Counted from the first letter of the stretch, positions 18,122 through 26,556 are shown. The stretch: 64,000 nt of DNA from Lysobacter sp. FW306-1B-D06B (GCF_038446665.1 NZ_CP151802.1:3224001-3288000), one strand, 5' to 3'. Numbers and translations: made by a program. Notes: generated from the letters alone by a model not told the origin.

Positions 18122-18817
18122 ATGGATTTCACAAGCCTCGACCAGGCGCTGCGCGACGGCGCCACCGACCTCAACCTCGACAATCGCGAGCGTTTCGAAC
18201 TGCGCGAGCTCGGCGCACGCATCGACGCCGACCGCATCCGCTACCTGCGCAACCGTGCCTTCGACATGGCGCGCGAGCTGCTGGCCGCCGGCACCGTGGA
18301 TGCACTCGCGGTGCTGCGCTGGCTCGAACAGGTGGTCAAGACGCTGGATCTCTCGGCGCTCCCGGCCGCGGCCGACACCACCGCCTTCTTCACGCCGGGC
18401 GACAGCTGCCTGCACAAGCTGCGCGAGCTGTGCCGGAACAGCCGCACGTCGATCGACGTGTGCGTGTTCACCATCGCCGACGATCGCCTGTCCGACGAGC
18501 TCGCCGCGGCGCACGCGCGTGGCGTGCGCGTGCGGATCGTCAGCGACAACGACAAGCGCCACGACGACGGCAGCGACATCGCCCGGCTCGCCGCGGACGG
18601 CATCGGGGTGCGGCTCGACGACACGCCGTTCCACATGCACCACAAGTTCGCGGTGTTCGATGGCGCGCTGATCGCCAACGGCAGCTTCAATTGGACGCGC
18701 AGCGCCAGCAGCTCCAACCACGAGAACCTCGTGGTCAGCCGCGATCCGTACCTGGTGCGCTGCTTCGACGGGCAGTTCGAGCAGATGTGGGAGCGGTTTC
18801 CGGCCCTGGCGCCGTAA
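18122..18817 (+). CDS. Single-HKD phospholipase D-family protein (nuclease or lipase)
   Basis: 231 residues with one HxKxxxxD motif (HHKFAVFD, about residues 173-180) followed by GALIANGSFNWT, the usual GSxN element. Cardiolipin synthases and most phospholipases have two motifs, whereas one-motif proteins work as homodimers, as in Nuc/BfiI nucleases and the Zucchini/PLD6 family. The N-terminal 80 residues are helical. It closes the stress operon, so it may process nucleic acid for the large ATPase or act on cardiolipin in membrane patches. The sequence alone does not decide between these. Confidence 0.8.
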   Translation: MDFTSLDQALRDGATDLNLDNRERFELRELGARIDADRIRYLRNRAFDMARELLAAGTVDALAVLRWLEQVVKTLDLSALPAAADTTAFFTPGDSCLHKLRELCRNSRTSIDVCVFTIADDRLSDELAAAHARGVRVRIVSDNDKRHDDGSDIARLAADGIGVRLDDTPFHMHHKFAVFDGALIANGSFNWTRSASSSNHENLVVSRDPYLVRCFDGQFEQMWERFPALAP

Positions 18818-18899
18818 TCCCGAGGTCCGGGCTCGTCGTTTCCGCCCCAGGGCCGGCACGCGCGAGCCCCCTCTCCCGGCGGAGAGGGAATTCGCAGCA

Positions 18900-18978
18900 C
18901 CATACGCCCACGGCGAGTCGGGTATCGTATGGCCGTACCGCCCGGCCGGCGCCGGGCCCGACACGCCCTCGGACGTTC
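18900..18978 (+). promoter_or_regulatory. Leader of the ACMSD-KynU-KMO operon with an inverted repeat
   Basis: The 161-base gap between the PLD-like gene and ACMSD holds a small CTCTCC-type hairpin (about 18868-18889) and then the inverted repeat CCATACG...CGTATGG (18900-18906 and 18926-18932). This may be a regulator site for the second kynurenine transcript; no regulator gene of the Lrp/KynR kind is present in the window. A convincing -35/-10 pair was not identified. Confidence 0.35.
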
Positions 18979-19989
18979 ATGCTGAAGATCGACACCCACG
19001 CCCACTACATGCCGCGCGACTGGCCCAACCTGGCGCGCAAGTACGGCGACGACCGCTTCCCGGTGATCCACCACACCGACGACGGGCGCCATCGCATCTA
19101 CAAGGACGGCAAGTTCTTCCGCGAGATCTGGTCCAAGACCTGGGACCCGCAGGAACGCATCGACGATTACGCGCGCTTCGGCGTGCAGGTGCAGGTGATC
19201 AGCACCGTGCCGGTGATGTTCAGCTACTGGGCCAAGCCGCACCACGCGCTGGAACTGCACCAGGCGCTCAACGAACACATGGCCGAGGCCTGCCGCGAGT
19301 ACCCGCGCCATTACGCCGGCATCGGCACGGTGCCGATGCAGTCGCCGCGCCTTGCGATCCAGGAGCTGGAACGCTGCATGGACCAGCTCGGTCTGCAGGG
19401 CGTGCAGATCGGCAGCCACATCAACGACTGGAACCTCGACGCGCCGGAGCTGTTCGATTTCTTCCAGGCCGCCGGCGAACTGGGCGCGGCGATCCTCGTG
19501 CATCCGTGGGACATGATGGGCGCGGCGACGATGCCCAAGTACTGGCTGCCGTGGCTCGTGGGCATGCCGGCCGAACAATCGCGCGCGGCGTGCTGCCTCA
19601 TCTTCGGCGGCGTGCTGGAGCGCGTGCCCAACCTGAAGGTCTGCATGGCGCACGGCGGCGGCAGCTTCCCGTACACCATCGGCCGCATCGAACACGGCTT
19701 CAACATGCGGCCGGACCTGGTCGCCACCGACAACCCGCGCAATCCGCGCGAGTACCTCAACCAGTTGTTCTTCGACTCGTGGGTCGCCGACCCGCGCGCG
19801 TTGCGTTATCTGCTCGACACCTGCGGCGTGGACCGCGTCATGCTCGGCACCGACTATCCGTTCCCGCTGGGCGAACAGGAACCGGGCGCCGGCATCGCGG
19901 CGTTGCAGTTGAGCGAAGCCGAGCAGGCGCGCCTGTACCACGGCACCGCGCTGGAATGGCTGGGCCTGTCGATGTCGCGCTTCGCCTGA
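18979..19989 (+). CDS. 2-amino-3-carboxymuconate-6-semialdehyde decarboxylase (ACMSD)
   Basis: 336 residues, the expected size for this amidohydrolase-fold decarboxylase. Zinc ligands are His7 and His9 (DTHAHYMP), His175 (VHPWDMMG) and Asp292 (GTDYPFPLG). The long MPRDWPNLARKYGDDRFPVI opening is characteristic of ACMSD. It decarboxylates the product of 3-hydroxyanthranilate dioxygenase and so diverts flux from quinolinate/NAD toward complete degradation. ATG 18979 fits the family N-terminus; the much longer upstream frame is a shadow of the stress operon. Confidence 0.95.
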   Translation: MLKIDTHAHYMPRDWPNLARKYGDDRFPVIHHTDDGRHRIYKDGKFFREIWSKTWDPQERIDDYARFGVQVQVISTVPVMFSYWAKPHHALELHQALNEHMAEACREYPRHYAGIGTVPMQSPRLAIQELERCMDQLGLQGVQIGSHINDWNLDAPELFDFFQAAGELGAAILVHPWDMMGAATMPKYWLPWLVGMPAEQSRAACCLIFGGVLERVPNLKVCMAHGGGSFPYTIGRIEHGFNMRPDLVATDNPRNPREYLNQLFFDSWVADPRALRYLLDTCGVDRVMLGTDYPFPLGEQEPGAGIAALQLSEAEQARLYHGTALEWLGLSMSRFA

Positions 19990-19992
19990 GCC

Positions 19993-20361
19993 ATGCCGCA
20001 CCTGACCCTGCACTACACCGCGAACGTCGATGGCTTCGATCCCGATGCGGCGCTGCGCGAGATCAACCACCGCCTCGCGGACAGCGGGCATTTCGACGAA
20101 GCCGCGATCAAGAGCCGCGCGTTGCGCCTGGACCATTACCGCGTCGGCATCGCCGAGGACGCACGCGGCTTCGTGCATGCGCAGCTGCGGATCCTGCCCG
20201 GTCGCGATGCGGACACGCGCGCGGCGCTGTCTGCGCTCGTCCTCGATGCGCTGCAGGCGACGCTCCCATACCGCCATCCCCACACCCAACTCTGCGTCGA
20301 AGTCGACGAGATGGACGCGCGCAGCTATTCCAAACGCGTGTTCGACGCGCAATCCGACTGA
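19993..20361 (+). CDS. 5-carboxymethyl-2-hydroxymuconate isomerase-like tautomerase
   Basis: 122 residues of the tautomerase superfamily (CHMI/HpcD branch). Pro2 directly follows the initiator Met, giving the N-terminal catalytic proline. MPHLTLHYTANV and the LSALVLDALQATLP helix match the CHMI pattern. The gene is packed between ACMSD and KynU with gaps of only three bases on each side. No homoprotocatechuate genes are nearby, so the substrate is more likely a muconate-type intermediate of kynurenine breakdown, such as 2-hydroxymuconate; this assignment is inference. Confidence 0.82.
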   Translation: MPHLTLHYTANVDGFDPDAALREINHRLADSGHFDEAAIKSRALRLDHYRVGIAEDARGFVHAQLRILPGRDADTRAALSALVLDALQATLPYRHPHTQLCVEVDEMDARSYSKRVFDAQSD

Positions 20362-20364
20362 ACC

Positions 20365-21654
20365 ATGACCGACCTGTATTCCGACGATTACGCACTCGCC
20401 CAGGACGCCGCCGACCCGTTGCGCGACCTGCGCTCGCAGTTCCTGATTCCGCAGCACGACGGCGCCGACCAGGCGTACTTCGTCGGCAACTCGCTGGGTC
20501 TGCAGCCGCGCGGCGCGCGCGCGCATGTGCACGAGGTGCTGGACAAGTGGGCCGCCGAAGCGGTGGAAGGCCATTTCACCGGGCAGGCGCAGTGGCTGGA
20601 CTACCACCAGCTCGTTCGCGAATCGCTGGCGCGCCTCGTCGGCGCCAAGCCGCTGGAAGTCGTGGCGATGAACACGCTCACGGTGAACCTGCACCTGATG
20701 ATGGTCAGCTTCTACCGCCCGACGCGCGAACGCCCCGCCATCCTCATCGAAGCCGGCGCGTTCCCGTCGGACCGCTATGCGGTGGAATCGCAGATCGCGT
20801 TCCACGGTTTCGATCCGGCGACCGACCTGATCGAAGTGCAGCCCGACGGCGCGGAGGGCACGACGTCGATGGCGGCGCTGGAACGCGCGATCGCGCAGCA
20901 CGGATCTCGCCTGGCGCTCGTGTTGTGGCCGGGCGTGCAGTACCGCACCGGGCAGGCCTTCGACCTGGCGCGCATCGCAAAGCTGGCGCACGACCAGGGC
21001 GCGATCTGCGGCTTCGATCTCGCGCACGGCGTGGGCAATCTCCAACTCGCGTTGCACGACAGCGGCGTCGACTTCGCCGTGTGGTGCCACTACAAATACC
21101 TCAACAGCGGCCCGGGCGCGGTCGCGGGTTGCTTCGTGCACGAACGCCATGCGCACAGCGACCGCCCGCGCTTCGCCGGTTGGTGGGGGCATGAACAGGG
21201 CACGCGTTTCCGCATGGGCCCGCATTTCGTACCCACGCCCGGCGCGGACGGCTGGCAGCTGAGCAATCCGCCGATCCTCGGCATGGCACCGCTGCGCGCC
21301 TCGCTGGAGCTGTTCGACGCCGCCGGCATGCCGGCGCTGCGCGCGAAGTCGCTCAAGCTCACCGGCTACCTCGAAGCGCTGATCCGCCAGCGCCTGGACG
21401 GCGCGTTGCAGATCGTCACGCCGCCCGACCCGGCCCAGCGTGGCTGCCAGCTGTCGCTGCGCGTGATCGGCGGCCGCGGTCTTACCGGCCGCGACGCGGG
21501 GCGCGCACTCTTCGACGACCTGGCCACACGCGGCGTGCTGGGCGACTGGCGCGAACCGGACGTGATCCGTATCTCGCCGGCGCCGCTCTACAACACGCAT
21601 GCCGATGTGCTGCGCTTCGTGCGTGCGGTCGAAGCCTGGCGCGATGCCATCTGA
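20365..21654 (+). CDS. kynU: Kynureninase
   Basis: 429 residues, PLP-dependent fold-type I enzyme splitting kynurenine and 3-hydroxykynurenine into anthranilates plus alanine. The PLP-binding lysine is Lys244 in CHYKYLNSGPGA. Other family stretches include YFVGNSLGLQPRGARAHV near residue 34 and FDLAHGVGNLQLALHD just before the lysine. It starts three bases after the tautomerase stop and is followed by KMO after 18 bases, so it is part of one operon. Confidence 0.96.
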   Translation: MTDLYSDDYALAQDAADPLRDLRSQFLIPQHDGADQAYFVGNSLGLQPRGARAHVHEVLDKWAAEAVEGHFTGQAQWLDYHQLVRESLARLVGAKPLEVVAMNTLTVNLHLMMVSFYRPTRERPAILIEAGAFPSDRYAVESQIAFHGFDPATDLIEVQPDGAEGTTSMAALERAIAQHGSRLALVLWPGVQYRTGQAFDLARIAKLAHDQGAICGFDLAHGVGNLQLALHDSGVDFAVWCHYKYLNSGPGAVAGCFVHERHAHSDRPRFAGWWGHEQGTRFRMGPHFVPTPGADGWQLSNPPILGMAPLRASLELFDAAGMPALRAKSLKLTGYLEALIRQRLDGALQIVTPPDPAQRGCQLSLRVIGGRGLTGRDAGRALFDDLATRGVLGDWREPDVIRISPAPLYNTHADVLRFVRAVEAWRDAI

Positions 21655-21672
21655 TTCCACAGGATCGAACCG

Positions 21673-23037
21673 ATGACCCAACAGGACCGCCACATCACCC
21701 TCATCGGCGCCGGCCTGGCCGGCGCGGTGCTCGCGACGCTGCTGGCGCAGCGGGGCTGGCGCGTGGACGTGTACGAGAAGCGCGGCGATCCGCGCGTGCA
21801 GGGCTATGGCGGCGGGCGCTCGATCAACCTGGCGCTCGCCGAGCGCGGACGTCATGCGCTGCGCCTGGCCGGCGCCGACGAGGCGGTCATGAAGCACGCG
21901 GTGATGATGCGTGGGCGCATGGTGCACTTCCTCGACGGGCGCACCGATCTGCAACGTTACGGCCGCGACGACAGCGAGGTGATCTGGTCGGTGCATCGCG
22001 GCGAACTCAACGTCGTGCTGCTCGACATCGCCGAACGCGCCGGTGCGCGCCTGCACTTCGACCGCGGCCTGAGCGGCGTCGATTTCGACGCGCGCATCGC
22101 CACCTTCACAGACCCGCGCGACGGCAGCGCGCACCAGGTCGCCTTCGAATCGCTGGTCGGTGCCGACGGTGCGGGCTCGTCGCTGCGTGCGGCGATGAAG
22201 GACGGGATGGAACTGGGCGAACGCACGGAGTTCCTCGGCCATTCCTACAAGGAACTGGAGATCCCGCCCGCGCCCGACGGCAGCTTCAGCATCGAGCCCA
22301 ACGCGCTGCACATCTGGCCGCGCGGGCGCTACATGTGCATCGCACTGCCCAACGACGAGCGCACGTTCACCGTCACCCTGTTCCTTCCGAACGAGGGCGA
22401 TCCGAGCTTCGCCACCGTGCGCGACGGCAACGACGCGCGTGCCCTGTTCGAACGCGATTTCGCCGACGCGCTGCCGCTGATTCCGCGGCTGGAGCAGGAT
22501 TTCGAACGCAATCCCGCCGGCCTGCTCGCCACGCTTTACCTCGACCACTGGCACCTGGACGATCGCGCCGTGCTCGTCGGCGACGCCGCGCACGCGATGG
22601 TGCCGTTCCACGGACAAGGCATGAATTGCGCATTCGAGGACTGCGTCGCCCTGGCCGAACACCTCGATGCGCAGCCGGACCGCGCCGCCGCGTTCGCTGC
22701 GTTCCAGGCCGAACGCCTGCCCAACGCGCGTGCGATCCAGCAGATGGCGCTGGAGAACTACCTGGAGATGCGCGACCGCGTGGACGACGATGACTATCTC
22801 CTTCAGCGCGCGCTCGAACGCAAGCTGGCCGAACGTCATCCCGATCGCTTCGTGCCGCGCTATTCGATGGTGACGTTCCAGCGCCTGCCGTACGCGACGG
22901 CGTTCGAACGCGGCCGCCAGCAGCGCGAGTTGCTGGTCGAGCTGACACGCGGTCACCACTCGCTCGACACGCTCGACTGGGCCGCCGTCGACGAGACCGT
23001 GCGCGCGCGCCTGTCGCCGTTGCCTGCGGACGCCTGA
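21673..23037 (+). CDS. kmo: Kynurenine 3-monooxygenase
   Basis: 454 residues, FAD-dependent group A aromatic hydroxylase. The FAD/NAD fold fingerprint GAGLAGAVLATLL lies at the N-terminus, ending in the acidic residue of VYEKRGDPR. GGGRSINLALAERGRHAL is diagnostic for KMO. The second FAD motif GDAAHAMVPFHGQGMNCAFEDC lies near residue 300. Together with KynU and the dioxygenase encoded near 5.6 kb it makes 3-hydroxyanthranilate from kynurenine. Tryptophan dioxygenase and kynurenine formamidase are not in the window. Confidence 0.96.
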   Translation: MTQQDRHITLIGAGLAGAVLATLLAQRGWRVDVYEKRGDPRVQGYGGGRSINLALAERGRHALRLAGADEAVMKHAVMMRGRMVHFLDGRTDLQRYGRDDSEVIWSVHRGELNVVLLDIAERAGARLHFDRGLSGVDFDARIATFTDPRDGSAHQVAFESLVGADGAGSSLRAAMKDGMELGERTEFLGHSYKELEIPPAPDGSFSIEPNALHIWPRGRYMCIALPNDERTFTVTLFLPNEGDPSFATVRDGNDARALFERDFADALPLIPRLEQDFERNPAGLLATLYLDHWHLDDRAVLVGDAAHAMVPFHGQGMNCAFEDCVALAEHLDAQPDRAAAFAAFQAERLPNARAIQQMALENYLEMRDRVDDDDYLLQRALERKLAERHPDRFVPRYSMVTFQRLPYATAFERGRQQRELLVELTRGHHSLDTLDWAAVDETVRARLSPLPADA

Positions 23038-23038
23038 C

Positions 23039-24481
23039 GTGGCGGCGAGCTTCCTCTTCTACGACCTGGAAACCTTCGGCTCCGATCCGCGCACGACACG
23101 GGTCGCGCAGTTCGCCGCGATCCGGACGGACGCGGAGTTGAACCAGATCGAAGAGCCCATCAGCGTTTTCGTGCGCCCCGCCGACGATCTGTTGCCCTCG
23201 CCCGGCGCGACGATGGTCACCGGCATCTCGCCGCAGCATGCGCGGCACGAGGGCATGAGCGAGGCGGCGGCGTTCGCGCTGATCTTCGAGGAGATGGCGC
23301 GGCCGGAAACCTGCTCGCTGGGCTACAACTCGCTGCGGTTCGACGACGAGTTCGTACGTCACGGTCTGTTCCGCAACTTCTTCGACGCCTACGAGCGCGA
23401 GTGGCGCGGCGGAAACTCGCGCTGGGACCTGCTCGACGTGCTGCGACTGGCGCACGCGATCCGTCCCGACGGCATCTGGTGGCCCAAGCGCGAGGACGGT
23501 GCGACGTCGTTCAAGCTGGAGCACCTGGCCGAAGCCAACGAGGTGCGCATCGGTGACGCACACGAAGCGCTCTCCGACGTGCGCGCCCTGATCGGCCTGG
23601 CGCGCAAGCTCAAGACCGCGCAACCGAAACTGTGGGACTACGCACTGCGCCTGCGCGACAAGCGCTATGCCGCGAGCCTGCTGGACGTGGTCGCGATGAA
23701 GCCGGTGCTGCATGTGTCGCAGCGTTTCCCGGCGAACCGGCTGTGCGCGGCGCCGGTGCTGCCGATCGCGCGGCATCCGCGCATCGACAGTCGCGTGATC
23801 GTGTTCGATCTGGAGCAGGATCCATCGGCGCTGCTGGAACTGGGTGCCGAAGGGATCGCAGAGCGCCTGTACGTGCGGGCCGTCGATCTGCCCGAGGGCG
23901 AATCGCGCGTCGCCCTGAAGGAAGTGCACACCAACCGCTGTCCCGCGCTGGTGTCGTGGGATCACCTGCGCGCGCCCGAGTTCGAGCGCCTGTGCATCGA
24001 CCCGGCGGTGATCGAGGCGCGCGCCGCGCAGATCCGCGAGGCGGGCCCTGCGCTGGTGGAGAAGGTGCGGCAGGTGTTCGCGGTCGAACGCGAGCGCACG
24101 GTGTCCGATGTCGACGCCTCGCTTTACGACGGTTTCATCGGCGACGGCGACAAGCGCCTGTTTCCGCAGGTGCGCACGACGCCGCCGGAAGCGTTGGGGC
24201 TGGCGGAGTTTCCGTTCCGCGATGCGCGCCTGCCCGAATTGCTGTTCCGGTATCGCGCGCGCAACTGGCCCGAAACGCTGACGTCCGAGGAATGGACGCG
24301 CTGGAACGACTACCGCCGCTGGCGGCTGTGCGAGGAATCGGGCGCCTCGGAGTACAGCTTCGCGCGCTATGCGCAGGAGATCGCCGCGCTGCGCGTCGTG
24401 CACGCGGAGGATACGGGCAAGCAGGTATTGCTCGACCGGCTTGAGGCGTGGGGCGGTGAGATCGCGGCAAGTCTGGAGTGA
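23039..24481 (+). CDS. sbcB: Exodeoxyribonuclease I
   Basis: 480 residues, GTG start one base after the KMO stop. 3'-to-5' single-strand DNA exonuclease of the DEDD family used in recombination and mismatch repair. ExoI motif I FLFYDLETFGSDPR gives the first catalytic Asp/Glu, followed by FAAIRTD and GYNSLRFDDEFVR (motif II). The HEALSDVRALIGLAR block carries the final His and Asp. Length equals that of E. coli SbcB (475). Although it is last in the kynurenine transcript, no functional link is implied. Confidence 0.95.
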   Translation: MAASFLFYDLETFGSDPRTTRVAQFAAIRTDAELNQIEEPISVFVRPADDLLPSPGATMVTGISPQHARHEGMSEAAAFALIFEEMARPETCSLGYNSLRFDDEFVRHGLFRNFFDAYEREWRGGNSRWDLLDVLRLAHAIRPDGIWWPKREDGATSFKLEHLAEANEVRIGDAHEALSDVRALIGLARKLKTAQPKLWDYALRLRDKRYAASLLDVVAMKPVLHVSQRFPANRLCAAPVLPIARHPRIDSRVIVFDLEQDPSALLELGAEGIAERLYVRAVDLPEGESRVALKEVHTNRCPALVSWDHLRAPEFERLCIDPAVIEARAAQIREAGPALVEKVRQVFAVERERTVSDVDASLYDGFIGDGDKRLFPQVRTTPPEALGLAEFPFRDARLPELLFRYRARNWPETLTSEEWTRWNDYRRWRLCEESGASEYSFARYAQEIAALRVVHAEDTGKQVLLDRLEAWGGEIAASLE

Positions 24482-24489
24482 CGGTGATA

Positions 24490-24606
24490 CCCCTCCCCTG
24501 CTTGGCAGAGGAGGGTTGGGGAGGGGTTGCGAAGCCGCGGCGCGGCGAGCTCGGCGCTGGCGCGCCTCACACCCCCTCCCAACCTCCCCCTGCAAGCAGG
24601 GGGAGG
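24490..24606. repeat. Dispersed repeat element, family A, copy 1
   Basis: The element opens with CCCTCCCCTGC-type hairpin sequence and contains GGAGGGTTGGGGAGGGG, complementary to CCCCCTCCCAACCTCC near its right end, so it folds into a long stem. The right end is a perfect hairpin CCTCCCCCTGC-aa-GCAGGGGGAGG (24583-24606). The core GCGAAGCCGC...GCGAGCTCGGCGCTGGCGCGCC is nearly identical in copies at 25324-25423 and 52050-52187. No coding capacity; it looks like a non-autonomous mobile or REP-type element. Confidence 0.85.
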
Positions 24607-24633
24607 AGCAGAAACAGGAGAATTGAGACAAAC

Positions 24634-25320
24634 ATGGCCACCTACTTCACCGACGCAAGTTTCAAGTTCCTGCGCGGCATCGCCCGCCACAACGACCGCA
24701 CCTGGTTCCAGGCGCACAAGGCCGACTACGACGCGCACCTGCGCGAACCGTTCCAGCGGCTGCTGACCGACCTGCAGCCCGTGCTGGCCGGCGTGGCCCC
24801 GCATTACCGCTCCGAGCCCAAGGGCGTGGGCGGTTCGTTGTTCCGCATCCAGCGCGACACGCGCTTCGCCAACGACAAGACGCCGTACAAGACCTGGCAG
24901 GGCGCGCGTCTGTTCCACGAGCGCGGGCGTCAGGTGGAAGCACCTTCGTTCTACGTGCAGATCCAGCCGGGCAACTGCTTCGTCGGTGCGGGGCTGTGGC
25001 ATCCGGAGCCCGCGACGCTGCGCCGCGTGCGCCAGTTCATCCTCGACAACCCCGGCAGTTGGAAGGCCGCCGCGCACGATGCGAAGTTCCGCCGCCGTTT
25101 CGATCTGGACGACAGCGAAGTGCTCACGCGCATGCCGCGCGGGTTCCCGGACGATTTCCAGTTCGCCGACGATCTCAAGCGCAAGAACTTCGTGGCCTAT
25201 CGGGTGATCGAGGATGCGACGATGACGGGCCCGCGCTTGCTCAAGACACTGGAGACGGATCTGGGCGGAATGGCGCGGTTCGTCGATTACCTGTGTGCGG
25301 CGTTGGATCTGGAGTTTTGA
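24634..25320 (+). CDS. TIGR02453/DUF2461-family protein
   Basis: 228 residues from ATG 24634, which directly follows repeat copy 1; upstream in-frame codons fall inside the repeat and are rejected. Family hallmarks are FLRGIARHNDRTWFQAHKADYD near the N-terminus, SLFRIQRDTRFANDKTPYKT near residue 70, and GAGLWHPEPATLRRVRQFI near 115. The family is widespread and uncharacterised, and no catalytic residues can be assigned. It is flanked on both sides by family A repeats, so it is probably monocistronic. Confidence 0.85.
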   Translation: MATYFTDASFKFLRGIARHNDRTWFQAHKADYDAHLREPFQRLLTDLQPVLAGVAPHYRSEPKGVGGSLFRIQRDTRFANDKTPYKTWQGARLFHERGRQVEAPSFYVQIQPGNCFVGAGLWHPEPATLRRVRQFILDNPGSWKAAAHDAKFRRRFDLDDSEVLTRMPRGFPDDFQFADDLKRKNFVAYRVIEDATMTGPRLLKTLETDLGGMARFVDYLCAALDLEF

Positions 25321-25323
25321 ACG

Positions 25324-25423
25324 GCTCCCCTGCGTGCAGGGGGCGCGAAGCCGCATCGCGGCGAGCTCGGCGCTGACGCGCCTCACTACCCCCTCCCAAC
25401 CTCCCCCTGCAAGCAGGGGGAGG
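25324..25423. repeat. Dispersed repeat element, family A, copy 2 (shortened left end)
   Basis: This has the same core and right-hand hairpin as copy 1: CCTCCCCCTGC-aa-GCAGGGGGAGG at 25400-25423, perfect 11-base arms. The left arm lacks the GGAGGGTTGGGG block. It lies between two convergent genes and could terminate either. Confidence 0.85.
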
Positions 25424-25428
25424 AGATA

Positions 25429-26556
25429 TCACCGCGGCGCCACATACCCGCCCCGCACACCCTTCGGCGACAGCACCAGCTGCCACAGCTGCGAATGCCG
25501 GCTGCGGAACGTCGCCATCGACGCCGACAGATAGAACCGCCACATGCGGCGGAAGCGCTCGTCGTAGCGCGCGTCCAGCTGCGGCCACGCGCGCTCCACG
25601 TTGGCGCGCCACGCCTGCAGCGTCTTGTCGTAGTCGGCGCCGAAGTTGTGCCAGTCCTCCAGCACGAACCACCCTTCGCAGGCCTGCGCGATCTGCGCCG
25701 CCGAAGGCAGCATCGAGTTGGGGAAAATGTACTTGCCGATCCACGGATCGGTGTGCGTCACCGAGCGATTGTTGCCAATGGTGTGCAGCAGGAACAGGTC
25801 TTCGTCGCCCAGGCAGCGTTGGGCCATCTCGAAGTACCGACGGTAGTTCTTCACGCCGACGTGTTCGAACATGCCCAGCGAGAACGCGCGGTCGAAACGC
25901 TCGTCCAGTTCACGGTAATCCTGCAGGCGGATCTCGATCGGCAAGCCCGCGCACAACTCGCGCGCGAACGCCGCCTGCTCGCGCGACACCGTCACGCCGA
26001 CGCCGCTGACGCCGTAGCGCTCGGCCGCGAACTTCAGCGCTTCGCCCCAGCCGCAGCCGATGTCGAGCACGCGCATGCCCGGCTGCAGGCCGAGCTTGCG
26101 GCAGACCAGGTCGAGCTTGGCCTCCTGCGCGGCATCCAGGTCGTGCAGCGGCGCGCCGTCGCGGCCGCGCCAGTAGGCACAGCTGTAGACCATGCGCTGG
26201 CCGAGCATGGCGCGGTAGAGATCGTTGCCCAGGTCGTAATGGCGCTCGCCGACCTCGAAGCTGCGCCGCCGGCTCTGCAGGTTGGTCAGGCGCGCGCGCA
26301 CGGCGTCGACGACGACGCCCAGGCCGCGCACCTTCTGGTCCAGGTCGGCGGCCAGCAGTCGGTACAGCAAGCCGTCCAGCGATAGCGCGCGCCACCAGCC
26401 GTCCATGTAGGACTCGCCCAGCCCGAGCGAGCCCTTGGCGAGCAGCCGCGCGTACAGCCGCTCGTCCTCGACCTGCAGGTCCCAGGGCCGATCGCCGCCC
26501 AGGCGGATATCGGCCAACGACAGCAACCGCTCTACTCGACTGCGCAATGCGTACAT
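25429..26556 (-). CDS. cfa: Cyclopropane-fatty-acyl-phospholipid synthase-like methyltransferase
   Basis: 375 residues, SAM-dependent methyltransferase acting on unsaturated acyl chains of membrane phospholipids. SAM motif I is VLDIGCGWGEAL (about residues 163-174). The family-specific segment HYDLGNDLYRAMLGQRMVYSCAY precedes it, and the later YIFPNSMLPSAAQI and FRRMWRFYLSASMATFRSR blocks are typical of Cfa. The N-terminal lipid-binding domain is present. The gene reads toward repeat copy 2 and has an open region to the lipoprotein gene upstream. Confidence 0.93.
   Translation of the reverse strand: MYALRSRVERLLSLADIRLGGDRPWDLQVEDERLYARLLAKGSLGLGESYMDGWWRALSLDGLLYRLLAADLDQKVRGLGVVVDAVRARLTNLQSRRRSFEVGERHYDLGNDLYRAMLGQRMVYSCAYWRGRDGAPLHDLDAAQEAKLDLVCRKLGLQPGMRVLDIGCGWGEALKFAAERYGVSGVGVTVSREQAAFARELCAGLPIEIRLQDYRELDERFDRAFSLGMFEHVGVKNYRRYFEMAQRCLGDEDLFLLHTIGNNRSVTHTDPWIGKYIFPNSMLPSAAQIAQACEGWFVLEDWHNFGADYDKTLQAWRANVERAWPQLDARYDERFRRMWRFYLSASMATFRSRHSQLWQLVLSPKGVRGGYVAPR

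Noticed and set aside
18241..22959. A 1572-residue antisense frame opposite ACMSD, KynU and KMO
   Set aside because: It spans several recognised plus-strand genes and shows only Val/Arg/His-rich low-information text.
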